Positions 24,080-43,800 of a stretch of 64,000 bases of DNA are shown in pieces. Positions within the stretch are counted from its first letter, which is position 1. Each line of letters begins with the position of its first letter. Source of the stretch: Malachius bipustulatus. Its lineage: Eukaryota > Arthropoda > Insecta > Coleoptera > Melyridae. Location of the stretch: positions 16,810,268 through 16,874,267 of the forward strand of contig OU342639.1 of NCBI GenBank assembly GCA_910589415.1, in the 5' to 3' direction. Both the position numbers and the translations under genes were made by a program. A model generated the notes under the pieces. The model was not told where the DNA came from and did not search any database. It saw nothing but the letters and a program-made list of their open reading frames with translations.

Positions 24080-25530
24080 TATTTATTTAACTTTAACTGT
24101 GCTCAATAAGTAGAGAATTGAAGAAGTGAGTAGATAAAGGTGTCATGTCAGAAATTGTCAGTTCTGAGATAATCAGTGTTTAGTGAATTTTTTACTTGAC
24201 GAATAATCACAGTTTTTTAAAGCACAAGTACCACAAAAACACAACTATCTACAGGCTGTTTAACTCGTCTTGAAGTGGATGAAGGACTCATGTGCACTTG
24301 TCACCCAAGTTCACTAGAATTGTACAGTGTCCCGATAACTACAAATATTAAATATAGAGCTTCAAATTGGTGAGCTTCTTTGGTTTGAACGTGCAGTTAA
24401 TTAGTGTCATCGCTCCGTTAATAATTTTCGTATTCTTTAATTCGTTGAAATTTATAGAATTTTCACAATCATGACACGTGTCATACAAGATTTTAGAAAA
24501 AAATCAAATTATCATCTTGATAAGCTTTGAAAATCAAGGAAAATGCAGAACTCACAACAAATTTATGAACTCAAATTCGGAGATCGTAAATTAAAACGAT
24601 CATAACCGACAAACATGGCCTGTCTTTTGGTGTTTGCATGGGACATGGCTTTTGCAGCAAATACTCAAAAAATGCACCTGGGGTTGCAATTTATTGCCCT
24701 ACAAGTTTATTATTGATACATTTTCCTGGAATAAATCATTTTGTGTAGCAATTTTAATCTTCATTTAGTAAGTATAAATTTAAATTATTACTTAATTTAG
24801 TAATTAAAATTTTGGATTGCTTTTTGAAGTGTCACGTTTTAAACAGTGAAGTTAATTATTTGCCAATACAAAAACCTGTAAGTTACATAAATGTATAATA
24901 AAATCAAAAAAACTAATTCACGTGTGTAACAAACTTGACAACTGTTTTTTCCTGCCAACTGTAAAAATGAGTTTTGATAGTTATGCCCTTTGGCCTCTAC
25001 TTCTACATCCGAAAGTGGGAGATTCACCACTATTTTATATATATTCGTCGAAACTATTATTATATTATAAAACTGATATGGAGATTTTTATCGAACACGT
25101 TTTTATGAAAAGCAGCTATATTATGAAATTTGGAAAGCAATTATACATATATTGTTTTAATTGTAGAGCAACAGTACTATTGCAAACAAGGGCGGGAACA
25201 TTGAAACTCATTCAAGTCCGGAGTCGCGGACAGTATACCAGTAGCTAGACACTTGTTGATATAATAGGGATGAAGAAGTGTAATGTTTACATCTGTAAGG
25301 ACTAGGTAGTTTCAAATAATTGAAATTTATCTCAGGTTTTCTCTAATATCTTACTGGAATAAAAAATGGTAGGTATATGAAAGCGTTTATAAGGCTCAAA
25401 GTAAAGAATCATGCAAACTTTTATAGACGTTATACTTTGTTATACTGTACTTCATTCCTACAAGAATATTTCAGAATGTGCTATATTGTTTATAACATAC
25501 AGGTAGTTTTTGAGAAAACTTTCTTTACTG
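24080..25530. other. Intergenic, nothing recognised
   Basis: AT-rich. Open frames at 24922-25248 and 24839-25030 show no family motif and no splice support. Confidence 0.45.
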
Positions 25531-25663
25531 TGTTGTAACGAAATCCGAGGCTTTCGTTGATAATTATTATTAAGATCAAAATTGGGTACTTATTAGAGAC
25601 ATTTATTTTAATTAATACAGTTTTTGCTACGGCGATAAACGTCTTATCACTGTCGAGGCCGGC

Positions 25664-25671
25664 TATATAAA
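25664..25671 (+). promoter_or_regulatory. TATA box in left arm
   Basis: TATATAAA in the context GCCGGCTATATAAAG. The first hairpin of the array starts about 26 bp downstream, so a start near 25695 would place the hairpins at the RNA 5' end. Confidence 0.5.
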
Positions 25672-25696
25672 GAATGCCAGACGGAGCATAAGGCGG

Positions 25697-25858
25697 TGTA
25701 CTGGGTATTGACCTGTATAATATCTCTCTCTAGGTGCATTGAGCCTAGTAGAACAGCTGGGGCACGTAGTGAGTGCTCCAGAACAACAACGGTTGATGTA
25801 TTGAGTTAACTGTGTTCCAGCATACAGACAGTCGTGGCCAGGGGCGTATTGAACTCTT
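25697..25858 (+). repeat. Five stem-loops with GYATTGA-type loop
   Basis: Stem-loops at 25697-25719, 25730-25748, 25757-25781, 25789-25813 and 25840-25858. Loops are GTATTGA, GCATTGA, GTAGTGA, GTATTGA and GTATTGA. Stems are 5-9 bp and differ in sequence: for example CTGGGGCAC pairs with GTGCTCCAG, and CGGTTGAT with GTTAACTG, using G-U pairs. The last one has the weakest stem and lies inside the Gag-like coding region. Confidence 0.85.
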
Positions 25859-26110
25859 CACAGAACGCCTGGAGGAGCTACGAAGCACATACAACTTCCC
25901 TAAAAACAGCATGCTAAAAGCGCTACCAGAGCTTTTAAAAGGCGCTGCTCTGGTACAGAAACAACAAAGACGACTGGGATCAGTTCGACAGGGACTTTGG
26001 AAATGCGTTCTTCCCATACGAGTACCGCTTGGCACTAGACGAAGAGATTACAACCAGGAAACGGAGGCCCAACGAGTCAATCAGGGACTACGTCACTGAA
26101 ATAGGCGCCA
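25812..26110 (+). pseudogene. Gag capsid fragment, Ty3/gypsy-like
   Basis: The frame around 25840-25945 reads FTERLEELR, then NSMLKALPELLKGAAL. After a small indel near 25945 the next frame continues YRNNKDDWDQFDRDF, then FFPYEYR, and NESIRDYVTEI. This order (ERLEEL, LPELLKG.AL, WYRNN, W..F...F...F.P, RDYV) is typical of capsid domains of Ty3/gypsy Gag proteins. Only about 100 residues remain, with a frameshift and no protease, RT or integrase, so it is non-functional as it stands. Confidence 0.8.
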
Positions 26111-26547
26111 ATCTTGTAACGGGATTTTCTCTATTATACGGATGAAGTTCCCAGGGATGATTCTCTACCCAGATATACCCGTGACAAGTCTTAATAATTA
26201 AGTATTTATTGTCTATTTACAATTAATATATACAAAAGGGTGAATACTATTATTATCTATCTTGAATCTTGAATTCGTGTCAGTTCTCTTGATAAAGGCG
26301 TGGTCTGTCTTCCTGTCCTGAACTGTGGCCGGATTAGTCGCAGATAGCAGCGCCGGGGGCGGTGTGACTTTGCATTAGTCGTCCAGCGGTGACGGTACTG
26401 ATAACTAAACCGCGGGCTCTCCGTCACTAGTACGTTTTGCGCTGTCGAGCGGTACGTACCTGCCACTGCCCCGCTCGAAACACGATTCGTGACGCCGTTT
26501 CTGAAACTACCAGGGCTAGACGACGCCACCTGCAACAGAGCGTTAGG

Positions 26548-26860
26548 CCGGCATCTCAATACGACGTCGGAGTAATTATGATTATTGTAGGGGGTCGCCA
26601 CCGACTCAATGCATCGTATGGTGAGTGTACGGATCGTCCCGTCCTCAATACAGACTGGGGGGGGGGATGTTGGCCGATGTCTCAATGCAGCATCGGTTTA
26701 CGAGGGGGGGAAAAGTGATCGCAGGTCAGAGCTCAATGCGCTACTGGCCGCGACCGACTACGTGTGCTGAAACACAGCTGACTCGTCCATCAGCTGTGAC
26801 TGTCCTGGGGCATTCAATACATGCCCCAGTTGTCCTACAAGGCTCAATGCACCTTGCAGG
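26548..26860 (-). repeat. Eight stem-loops with TCAATRC-type loop (GYATTGA on minus)
   Basis: Stem-loops at 26548-26570, 26599-26623, 26637-26660, 26672-26698, 26724-26749, 26773-26798, 26805-26829 and 26834-26860. Seven have the plus-strand loop TCAATAC or TCAATGC; that at 26773-26798 has a perfect 9-bp stem (CACAGCTGA/TCAGCTGTG) but a different loop. The 26805-26829 stem is a perfect 9 bp (CTGGGGCAT/ATGCCCCAG). Some mismatches read as G-U pairs on the minus strand, which fits an RNA made inward from the right arm. Confidence 0.85.
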
Positions 26861-26901
26861 GAGAGTTAGTTCGTTGGTCACTTCCCAACACACTCTGCTT
26901 A

Positions 26902-26909
26902 TTTATATA
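26902..26909 (-). promoter_or_regulatory. TATA box in right arm
   Basis: TATATAAA on the minus strand, the counterpart of the left-arm box. The nearest hairpin begins about 42 bp downstream. Confidence 0.5.
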
Positions 26910-27819
26910 GCCGGCTTCGACGGTGATAAGACGTTTATCGTCATCGCAAAAACTGTATTAATTGAAATAAATGTCTCTTAATAAGTACCAAATCCTGATC
27001 TTAATAATTATCAATGAAAGCCTCGGATTTCGTTACGGTGTGTTCTAGGGTAATTATGTTATGAAGACTTCAACAATATTAATAAAATAAATGACTAGAC
27101 CTACAAGTATATTATAGGTAAATAATCATAAATAAAGTTTTAGGCATGGTTATTAAAATTATTAGTTACCGTGCTTATAATTCAATAAACTTTCAAACAG
27201 TAGGACTCAACTAGCAAAATATACTAATTAGAATAATAATTATTACACTTTTGATTGTTTAATACGTATAGGCAACAAACTTTTTTGTCTGGCCCCTAGA
27301 ATACATAAAGTTTACTAGTTTTCTCGCCTGTATTATTGTATAATTTGGAATTGGATTCATCCATACTCATTAAATATAAGTGTGAAGTAACAACTTTTTC
27401 ATAATAAAAATTGGCATTCATTTACAAATATTTTTTATTTACAAAGAATAGAAAGACGCTTGATAGAAGTTGACAAATGAATTATAATTTTCATCACAAA
27501 ACTGAGAATTATTCAAAAAGTTTTTGACAGTTTGTACAATCTTAGATTTTTGTGCCAAATTGAAAATCTTCTTACACATCAATCGCATAAATTGCCCTTA
27601 AATTGCCTTTATAAAATTTTTAATGGCATTTTCATATAAGTCCTATTATATTTGCTTACTACTGTTATATATAAATTGAGCAATTTTGTCCTATTTCCTG
27701 TACAGGCTACTGGCTAACTAATTTTAAAAAATTCTCTTTTTTTTATACTACCTTAAATTTCGAAAGAAGTTCTTCCCATTTTGTAAATTTAGTAATGTTT
27801 TCTTCTATCTTGCATATAC

Positions 27820-27960
27820 ACAGGAGTTAAAAGAATACCTTTTTTTTTCGAAAATTCAAATGGTGGCTATTTTGAAACGCTTCAACTGATGTTACTCAAA
27901 TGCAATCCCAGACCACTTCTTATGGATATCTTAGATTTATCGTGAGTGGGCCATTGTGAC
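27820..27960. repeat. Dispersed repeat copy (AGACCACT...ATATCTTA)
   Basis: Same order of blocks as 42960-43170 (AAAATTCAAATGGYNGCYATTTTGAA, then CAAATGCAATCCCAGACCAC, then GGATATCTTA), more diverged. Confidence 0.55.
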
Positions 27961-28057
27961 ACCTCCACTGCGACCGAAGGTCTATTGTGGCTCACATCTA
28001 GTGCTACATTAACCCCATCAGGTCAGCCTCCTTAAGGAGCTGACCATCTTGACTATT

Positions 28058-28150
28058 GAAATCGTAATTGATTCCGGGCTGTTGTGCCGGGGTCCATGGA
28101 GATTTGCTCCGAACGTTTCGTCTACAGCACGGTAGACATCATCAGCAGTT
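28058..28150. repeat. Conserved interspersed repeat, copy 2
   Basis: Matches 20810-20900 in order and orientation: ATTGATTCCGGGCTGTT, GGTCCATGGAGATTT, CGTTTCGTCTACAGC, GTAGACATCATCAGC. Confidence 0.7.
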
Positions 28151-28309
28151 ACATGTGTGTGAGCAAGCAATACTTCCACTCCTCTTATGCCGCTGTCACA
28201 AGAATGGCAGCAGCCCCAGGTTAGAACTATGACCAATGTAAAATACATATTGTTGTCTGTCCAAAAGAGAGGATTCGATGAAAGAAGGTAAGCAGGAGCA
28301 GAAGATAAA

Positions 28310-28395
28310 TTGTTCAAGTTTTTCTAAAAAAAATATTGTGGTCAATTCGATCAAACGCCTTCGAGAAGTCGATGTCCACCTGCTTTTGATTGTCC
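28310..28395 (-). pseudogene. Reverse-transcriptase remnant of a LINE
   Basis: On the minus strand the frame reads QVDIDFSKAFDRIDHN, the first catalytic block of non-LTR retrotransposon reverse transcriptases (D.SKAFD...H). It is interrupted by a stop soon after. The upstream and downstream RT blocks were not found. Confidence 0.75.
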
Positions 28396-28604
28396 AAAGC
28401 ATTGCAACAAACTTTGTTAAATATAGATCAATTAATGTGTTAGCAATTTAATAAGAAATTAAGAGATATTAACAATTTATAATTGAGTACAAAGTATGAT
28501 AGAATAGAACCAAATTTATAATTAATAAACCAAGGAAAAATCAACAAAATTCTATCCTATTTGATTCTGAATACCTTACATGGTAACATGGTACATTTAT
28601 AATG

Positions 28605-29993
28605 TTACTTTTTCATTCTTATAACAAAATCTGTCAAGAGACATTCTGCAGGTTTCCATTTAGTAAGCTGATAATATGTCTGGACACTTTGCTTATCACC
28701 TATAAGAAAAAAATTTAATCAAAAAATCCTTTAAGAAATCGAGTGGTACATTACTTAATGAACACAATCCATGGTATTGAGCAACAGCGTGACACAACAA
28801 CCGGTCGAAGCCACTTCTGGGGAATGTAACGAGTACTTTATCTGGTGTACTAGTGAAGAATTGAATCATTTCCTCTTCTATCCCTTTAATTACTTCAACA
28901 GGTAAATTTTTCTTTATTTTCAAAATGCGCCTCAATCGGTATGATATTTTCTTGAACGGTTTTTCATGAGTCGATTTTGCTTTCTCGTTGCATTTGCACT
29001 TCTTTGAAAAACTTTCAATCAGTTTCATTTGTTCCTCCTCGTCTTGTTCAATAAAATAATTCCAGTAACTTAGACGATTGTCATTTTCAAGAAGACGATC
29101 AAATGGAGTCTTGCGAGGTTCCATGAGTACCATTTGAATCTTTTCCTCCTCATCTTCTTCATGTAAAGATTGCAGTATTGTCGCTGAAAAACCACTTTTA
29201 AATTTAAACTACTTGAGGCTGTCATTATTTAGTATCGGTGGTTAGGAATAAATAAATCTGTCTTATTGAGGGGAACTTAGTAACCAAAGTTCAATGCCGA
29301 ATTAAAAGTGGGATGGGCACCCTCCACAGAAACCCTACAGATAGGAATTTTTCATAGTTCAAGGTCTTGCCGTTTACAGCATCTGAAATTTCTTTCTCTC
29401 ACAGTCACAAATCGCAAAATTTGAATCACGATGAAAAAATACAAAAAGTTTAGAAGCTAGGCAAGTATACACTAAAAAAATCAAGATATTTTTGAAATTT
29501 GGTCAGATCAGTATATTTTTCTGCTTTTTGTACTTTTTCCTTTTCGTCACGCCCTATGGTGCCCCTCCCATAGTTGCGAGGCCTGACACAACTGTGGAAT
29601 TCTGCCATTGCTCCTTCGTAAATCTGGCGTGACACATGTTACTATGTTTCGTAAATTTATTGCATTTGTGAAATCAGAGATTAAATGATAGTACATACTG
29701 TTTTCATATCTACGTAGTTTCTTCTTTCCGCAGGATTTTTTAGGGGGGGCGCAATTATCCTCCAGGCATTTCTGATTATCCCGAAGAATACGTCTGTTCC
29801 TACGTCTTTCGGCTGGAGTTTCACGTTCACGGGTAGATAGCTCACTATCACTGCCTGAATTACTGAAATTTTTAACTAGTGATCATAACAAATATTGCAT
29901 AATTCTGTTAAGACCTTACACTTCAGTGTCAGACTGGTTTGGAGTTGGATTAGGGTAAGAAAATGTACGGACAGGTCTTCTGATTACGGTCAT
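28605..29993 (-). CDS. R3HDM4: R3H domain-containing protein 4 homologue
   Basis: Four coding exons on the minus strand: 29993-29920, 29862-29699, 29183-28755 and 28699-28605, with compatible phases, giving 253 aa (human R3HDM4 is about 268). Aligned blocks include RRRNRRI, KKKLRRYENT, SYWNYF...EEQ, KKISYRLRRILK and FDRLLCHAVAQY. The R3H signature RxxxH is R207...H211, within a domain of about 155-215. R3H domains bind single-stranded nucleic acid; the function of this protein is poorly known. The third exon is followed by a 55-nt intron with donor A|GTAATG. Reading through it would end the protein early with an unrelated tail. Introns 1 and 3 are 57 and 55 nt, intron 2 is 515 nt. It is divergent from ABHD18. 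Confidence 0.92.
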
Positions 29994-31946
29994 TGTTAAA
30001 TTGACTCAAATTGAATCAAAAATAAATCAAATAAATTATAATGGACACACTAATTTTTCACTATTGTTGTTGTTATTAATATATTAATACTTATACCACA
30101 GCTTATACCTTATACCACGGAACATCTTTCACTTGTCTTTTGCTTTTCTCTTGTTCTTCGTCTTCATTTCTTTAATTGCCTTCATACATTTGTGCATTTA
30201 GCCAGCCATATTCGTCTCGCTTTGGTTGGGAAATTTGTTTTCTATATTTTTGTCTACCTCACTTAATCTTTCCCATTTATATATTTCTCTTACATGCAAT
30301 TGTTTTTCTGTTTTCGCCATTTTATTCAAAAGAAAAAATACTACTAGTTTGCTAATTTAACCGACTTTCTAGCTTAAATAATAACGAAGTTAGCAATAGT
30401 TCCGACTTAATATAAAACACGGTGTATACCCCCTTTTTTAAGTCGTAATTCTCCCCTTCATATATGTTTTTTGTATTCCTACTATAATGGAAAGGAGTTT
30501 CAACATCAACACACATAACACAGGATAAGACTCTTCTCTCTCTGGGGCAATAGCGCAGAGAATTGGACACCCGAAAATTTTCCGGATAGTCCCAGAGGGG
30601 AACTATTTTGGTCACTACTGCGCAATGACGTCATGCGGTTGGATTTTGACTCGAAGCATTAATCGCGGCGAGGTTGTTCATAAAATAAATGTCAAATTAT
30701 ATTGCTTCCATTCTTCTCGCTTGAGTTTTTCTTGGTGCTAGATCTCTATTTGTAAACTTTTTGAAATTTTTCAAGTCGGTGATAGTTACATAAAGTTACA
30801 TCGATATCTACCACCTTGCAGTTTTTCTTTTGGCGGTAATCTATTGAAGTTACCCATCGACGTCATCTTCAAGAAACGCCTTATCGCTATCGCTAATGAT
30901 CTTCTATGATACAACCTCGTCAAGGAGCACCAAGTACCTTTAGTACTCCTCAGGTTAGATGTCTCTAATTACCTCTAGAGTGTCCCAAATCACTTGTGAG
31001 AAGCGACCCTCGTCAACGGAGTGTAATACCTAATTGTAATCGGTTGTCATGTTTATGTTTAATTTTAAGGATTGATGTTTTATTACAGTTCATTCTACCT
31101 CCAAACAGCACCTATTTTCAGGTTTAAGGGTAAATATTTATTATTCTCCGATTAATCAAAACATAATTTGATTAATATTTTGGAAAACTTCATCATATAG
31201 GGAATTAATTACTCAAGTACATTAATTCAGATCTTAAGGACTCACGACCAAATCTAAGCTCAATGAGTTGACTAATCATTTATTTAGGAGAAGCAGCTCG
31301 TGCTCGATTCAGTACACCTACAAAAATTATTTATTTATTCCTGGCAATAAAAAAGATATGGAGCAATCTCATGTGTAATCTTAGAACCGCGTGACGTCAG
31401 AAGACCGGAACGCAGCCTGCGCAGTCATCGTGTATCGTGCTCTAACGTTTACTTATTACTTTAATTATTGTTTGTTATTAACGTCATTCACTGGTCACTT
31501 TCACCGTGTCATTGATGTCATTTGTCATTATAAAATGTGGTTATAATTTACTATTATTATTACCGTATTGTTTTGTTGGTTTGAATAATTTTTTTATATT
31601 TTCGGATTTCGTAATTACTAAATTTGATTTAGGTATGAAATAGGAACCAAAATTTTTTTTTTTAAATAGTGTATACCATTATTTTTAGGATAATCAAATG
31701 TCTTTTGGTTTTCCAATTTTTGGAATAAGTTGGGGAACCTGGTTGTTTATGTTATCTTATAGCAGTGACAAGCTCCAAAATTCATTTAATTTTAATTTAT
31801 TTCATCACTTGCACTAGTTGCACTGGCACTGGAAAGAGGGTATAACACTTTTATTATTATAATGGATCATTTAGTTTTGGCGTATGAGTATTTAAGAAAG
31901 TTATATTACAGTGATAGCATTTTGAAAAAAAGTTCTAAATCCCAGT
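29994..31946. promoter_or_regulatory. Shared upstream region of R3HDM4 and ABHD18
   Basis: A 1.95-kb head-to-head spacer. It contains two TGACGTCA palindromes (30626-30633 and 31392-31399), the first flanked by GCGCAA and TGCGG, and a dispersed repeat copy at 30300-30425. No gene was seen. Whether one promoter drives both genes cannot be decided from sequence. Confidence 0.35.
30300..30425. repeat. Dispersed repeat copy (TTCTAGCT...GTTAGCAATAGT)
   Basis: Second copy of the family at 12595-12720, roughly 85-90 percent alike by eye. Confidence 0.5.
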
Positions 31947-40672
<8,726 letters not shown>

Positions 40673-40797
40673 GGTAATTTTACAGTTCTAGCTACACTCA
40701 ATGTTGTTCATAATATATAATGCTTTAATATTGTTGTTTGTGAACTTTACCAAAGTACCTGAAGAAGGACTACTGTTGTGATATATTTTGTTTTTTA

Positions 40798-40803
40798 AAT
40801 AAA
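40798..40803 (+). terminator. ABHD18 poly(A) signal
   Basis: AATAAA 126 nt after the stop codon. Confidence 0.6.
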
Positions 40804-43800
40804 TTTTTTCAAAGATCATGATTTATTTTTTGACAGAAAGGAAATTGGCTTAACGCTATAAAAATAATCTTACACAGTATGCGATGTTAGATCTAAAGAC
40901 ATGGATGACACTGTTTGGTCATTTTTGCGACTGATTCGCACTGGCATGTCATATCCAATGCTGCCAATTCATCGAGTATATTTGTGGTATAAATATTTGT
41001 AAATATTAATAATAACATTGAGTATAAACTTCGGTAGATGTCGATAAATTCCGGTAGAATGTTTTTATACATAAAATAAGACAAGTAGATTTGTTTAGTG
41101 AAAAAATAAAATAAATTGATAAATAACAAAAAATAAACATTTCTTATTTTACTCCTGTTAACTATCAATCAATTCCAGATTATGAACGATGTATTTTACA
41201 GGTTTTGTGATGAGACTGTGATGCGGTTTTCAGGATTTTGCAGTTTTCAATGCTAAAGATAGCTTGTGGCTATAATAAAAATAAATTACATTCGAAGTTG
41301 GTTTTTATTAAACGAGAAATGCAATATCTACGTATACGATGTAATATGATAAATGTTCGATAAATACTTGTGGCGGGTGTAGCGTCCAGAGGGTGGGACA
41401 AAACGCTAACAGGACTAATACAGCTGGCGACGGAACTCCGGGAACGGACTTACACGGCTGTAGTAGCCTGATGGGGCAAATCAAAGATGACTTCAGCACA
41501 TTTTCTCAAGAGGGGTGCGGAGATTGATACCAGTAGGAGGGACTGGCTTCTGCTGGAGAGTCACCATACTCCTTCCTCAGCAGCTCCTGTTGTATTCACC
41601 GCCCCGTCTCGGGAGTTGGCAGCATGTCGGCGATGGGGGAGATCATCTTCGGCAGTGGAGATGTGTACATACAACGACAGGTAGCATGCGTCCGGGGAAT
41701 CTTGAGTCACACCTCGTCTCTGCGGAGTCTCAGGAGCACTGGGTTTCATGTTCCAGCGTCCATTCAATTTGTTAAAATTCACTTCGTTACAGAACTGACT
41801 GCTGAACAGAAGTGCCATCATTGTAGTATGGTGGGAAGTGGTTGTGCACCCCAAGCGACTACACACATCAAAGGTCCTTTTCACCAAGCAGGTTTTAACT
41901 AAAGTTCTTGACGCCTATGGCAAAAAATATTCAATCTCCCCAATTCCCAAATATGCTCAGGGACCAACCGAGAGATTATTAAGGGAAGGGGGACTTGACT
42001 GCTCCCCCTTCAGTAGATTTCATCATCACATTATTTATTTCCTTTGGTTACTATACAGGGATATTGGGTCGAGTTCAAAGATTAAGTTGAAAAAATAAAT
42101 TTTGCTCAAAATGTTTCGTTCAGATACAGGGTGTCGAGGTTTAAAAAAATATAACATTTTTTGGTTATAACTCGTGTAAATTTGAAAAGATTTTGATGAA
42201 GCATGAACAATAAACAAATTAAGATCTATAATTTGGCTATTTCAGGTTTTATGGATGTCTTCCAGTGGCGTAGATATTCAGGATTGTAGCCACTTTTCCC
42301 TCACTATTTTTTACGCCACTGACTTTATTGCAAATACACAAACGTTATTCCATAGCCCGTATATTGCAGAACAAAAAAAGTATTTAGTTTTCTCATACGA
42401 CACACCATTTTTGAGATATTTTAAGTTTCCTCATGCAATGTCACTAATCATTAAGAATAACATTTAGCATCAAAATTCTAGTCAGATAACTTTTAATGAA
42501 ATCAATATTTTTGCAATGTAAATGGCCTAACATTACCTGAGAAAGCTGTCCAAACAGTGCGCCATATAAAAAAACCTTATTGCACATCAATCGCATAAAT
42601 GGTGTATTTTTATGCAATTCATCACTTATTTCAATATTTTCACCACTTTTTAAACTGGCTTTCGGTAATTTTCCATAGTCAGGTCATATTAGCGTTATTT
42701 GAAATTTTAGAGAAAAAAATTCTAATATCTCTGACATTTTTTTTTTGCTTCTTGAATTTTTTTAAGCTGAAAGGTTATTAGTGTAGTTGATGTCTACTGT
42801 AAACATTTCAGTTCAATCTCTTCAAAAATGTGCTCATAAACGGTTATAGGAATTTAGCCATTTTTATCCTTTTCCTACCCAAGCCACTGGCCCATTAATA
42901 GAAATAATGAAAATTTTATTGCATTATCAAATTTCAAATAATTAACTTCCAGTCTTGTCAATTTGGTTTAAATGTTTTCTTCTATCTTGGTTATACAGGG
43001 GTTCAAAAAATAGAAATCATTCCAAAAATTCAAATGGCCGCCATTTTGAACCTGCTCAATGGATTTTGCTCAAGTGCAATACCAGACCACTCCTTGTGGA
43101 TATCTTATTACTCCCACAAAAATTTCAGTCCCCTGGATTGCGACCAGAAACTGTGACTCATTAACGGTTATTTTCGAAATTTGAAGGGACACCTGTGGAA
43201 GTAACGCGACTATGAAATTTTTTTTAACCTAAATCAAACGTAGGTAATCTCACAGTTTTACAAGAGTAACAAATTTTCGTCAAAATTTTAGAAAAATAAA
43301 ACATGTAAAAAATTTGAATTTCTTACATTGCTTCTTGAAATTTTTTGAGCTTAAAAGCGATTAGTACCTATGGTTGTCTACTGTAGAAATTTCTGTTCAA
43401 TTCCTTTAAAACTATGCTCATACACGGTTATAGAAATTTAGCCATTTTCTTACTTGATAGAAATAATAATGCAAAATTTTATTGCATTAGCTCAAATTTC
43501 AAATAATTTTTTTCCTAACTTGTTAATTTGGTTTAAAAGTTTTTTTATATCTAGCTTATATACAGGGGTTAAAAATGGCAATTTTTCCGAGAATTCAAAA
43601 GGCCCCCATTTTGGAAGGACCCGACCGATTTTGCTTGACCAGACCACTCCTGCATATATCTTACTCCCACAAAAATTTCAGCCTCCTAGATTGAAAACTG
43701 CGATCAGTAGCCGTGCCTCATGGACCGGATTTTTGGAATTTAGAAAGGACACGTCAGCTGAGAACGAATTGGCCGAGTCATTCATACATACACTCTAACC

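Larger units (their letters stand above)
25531..27040. mobile_element. Element with inverted LTR-like arms, hairpin arrays and a Gag fragment
   Basis: The left arm (25531-25781) and right arm (26805-27040) are inverted copies, starting near GTAACGAAATCCGAGGCTTT. Each carries a TATATAAA box pointing inward. Directly downstream of each TATA box lies a series of small stem-loops with a shared loop. The left series runs into a Gag-like coding fragment (25812-26110). The right series has no recognised protein behind it. Possible explanations are two LTR-retrotransposon 5' ends joined in opposite orientation, or a TIR transposon that acquired retroelement sequence. Confidence 0.7.
27041..28604. other. 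Spacer between TBC1D22 and R3HDM4 with repeat fragments
   Basis: Holds a dispersed repeat copy (27820-27960), the second conserved interspersed repeat (28058-28150) and a reverse-transcriptase remnant (28310-28395). The part next to 28604 is likely the R3HDM4 3' UTR. Confidence 0.5.

Noticed and set aside
25697..26860. Hairpin array as tRNAs, miRNA cluster or integron attachment sites
   Set aside because: Stems are too short for miRNA precursors, there is no cloverleaf or A/B box, and nothing bacterial is nearby. The 7-nt loop is constant while the stems vary.
28696..29133. R3HDM4 ending with a VPLDFLKDFLIKFFSYR-like tail
   Set aside because: That tail reads through a 55-nt intron ending in TTTTTTTCTTATAG. 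The spliced form has a better C-terminus and compatible phase.
41487..41902. Overlapping open frames on both strands as genes
   Set aside because: Several frames are open at once in a GC-richer stretch, with no recognisable motif or splice support.
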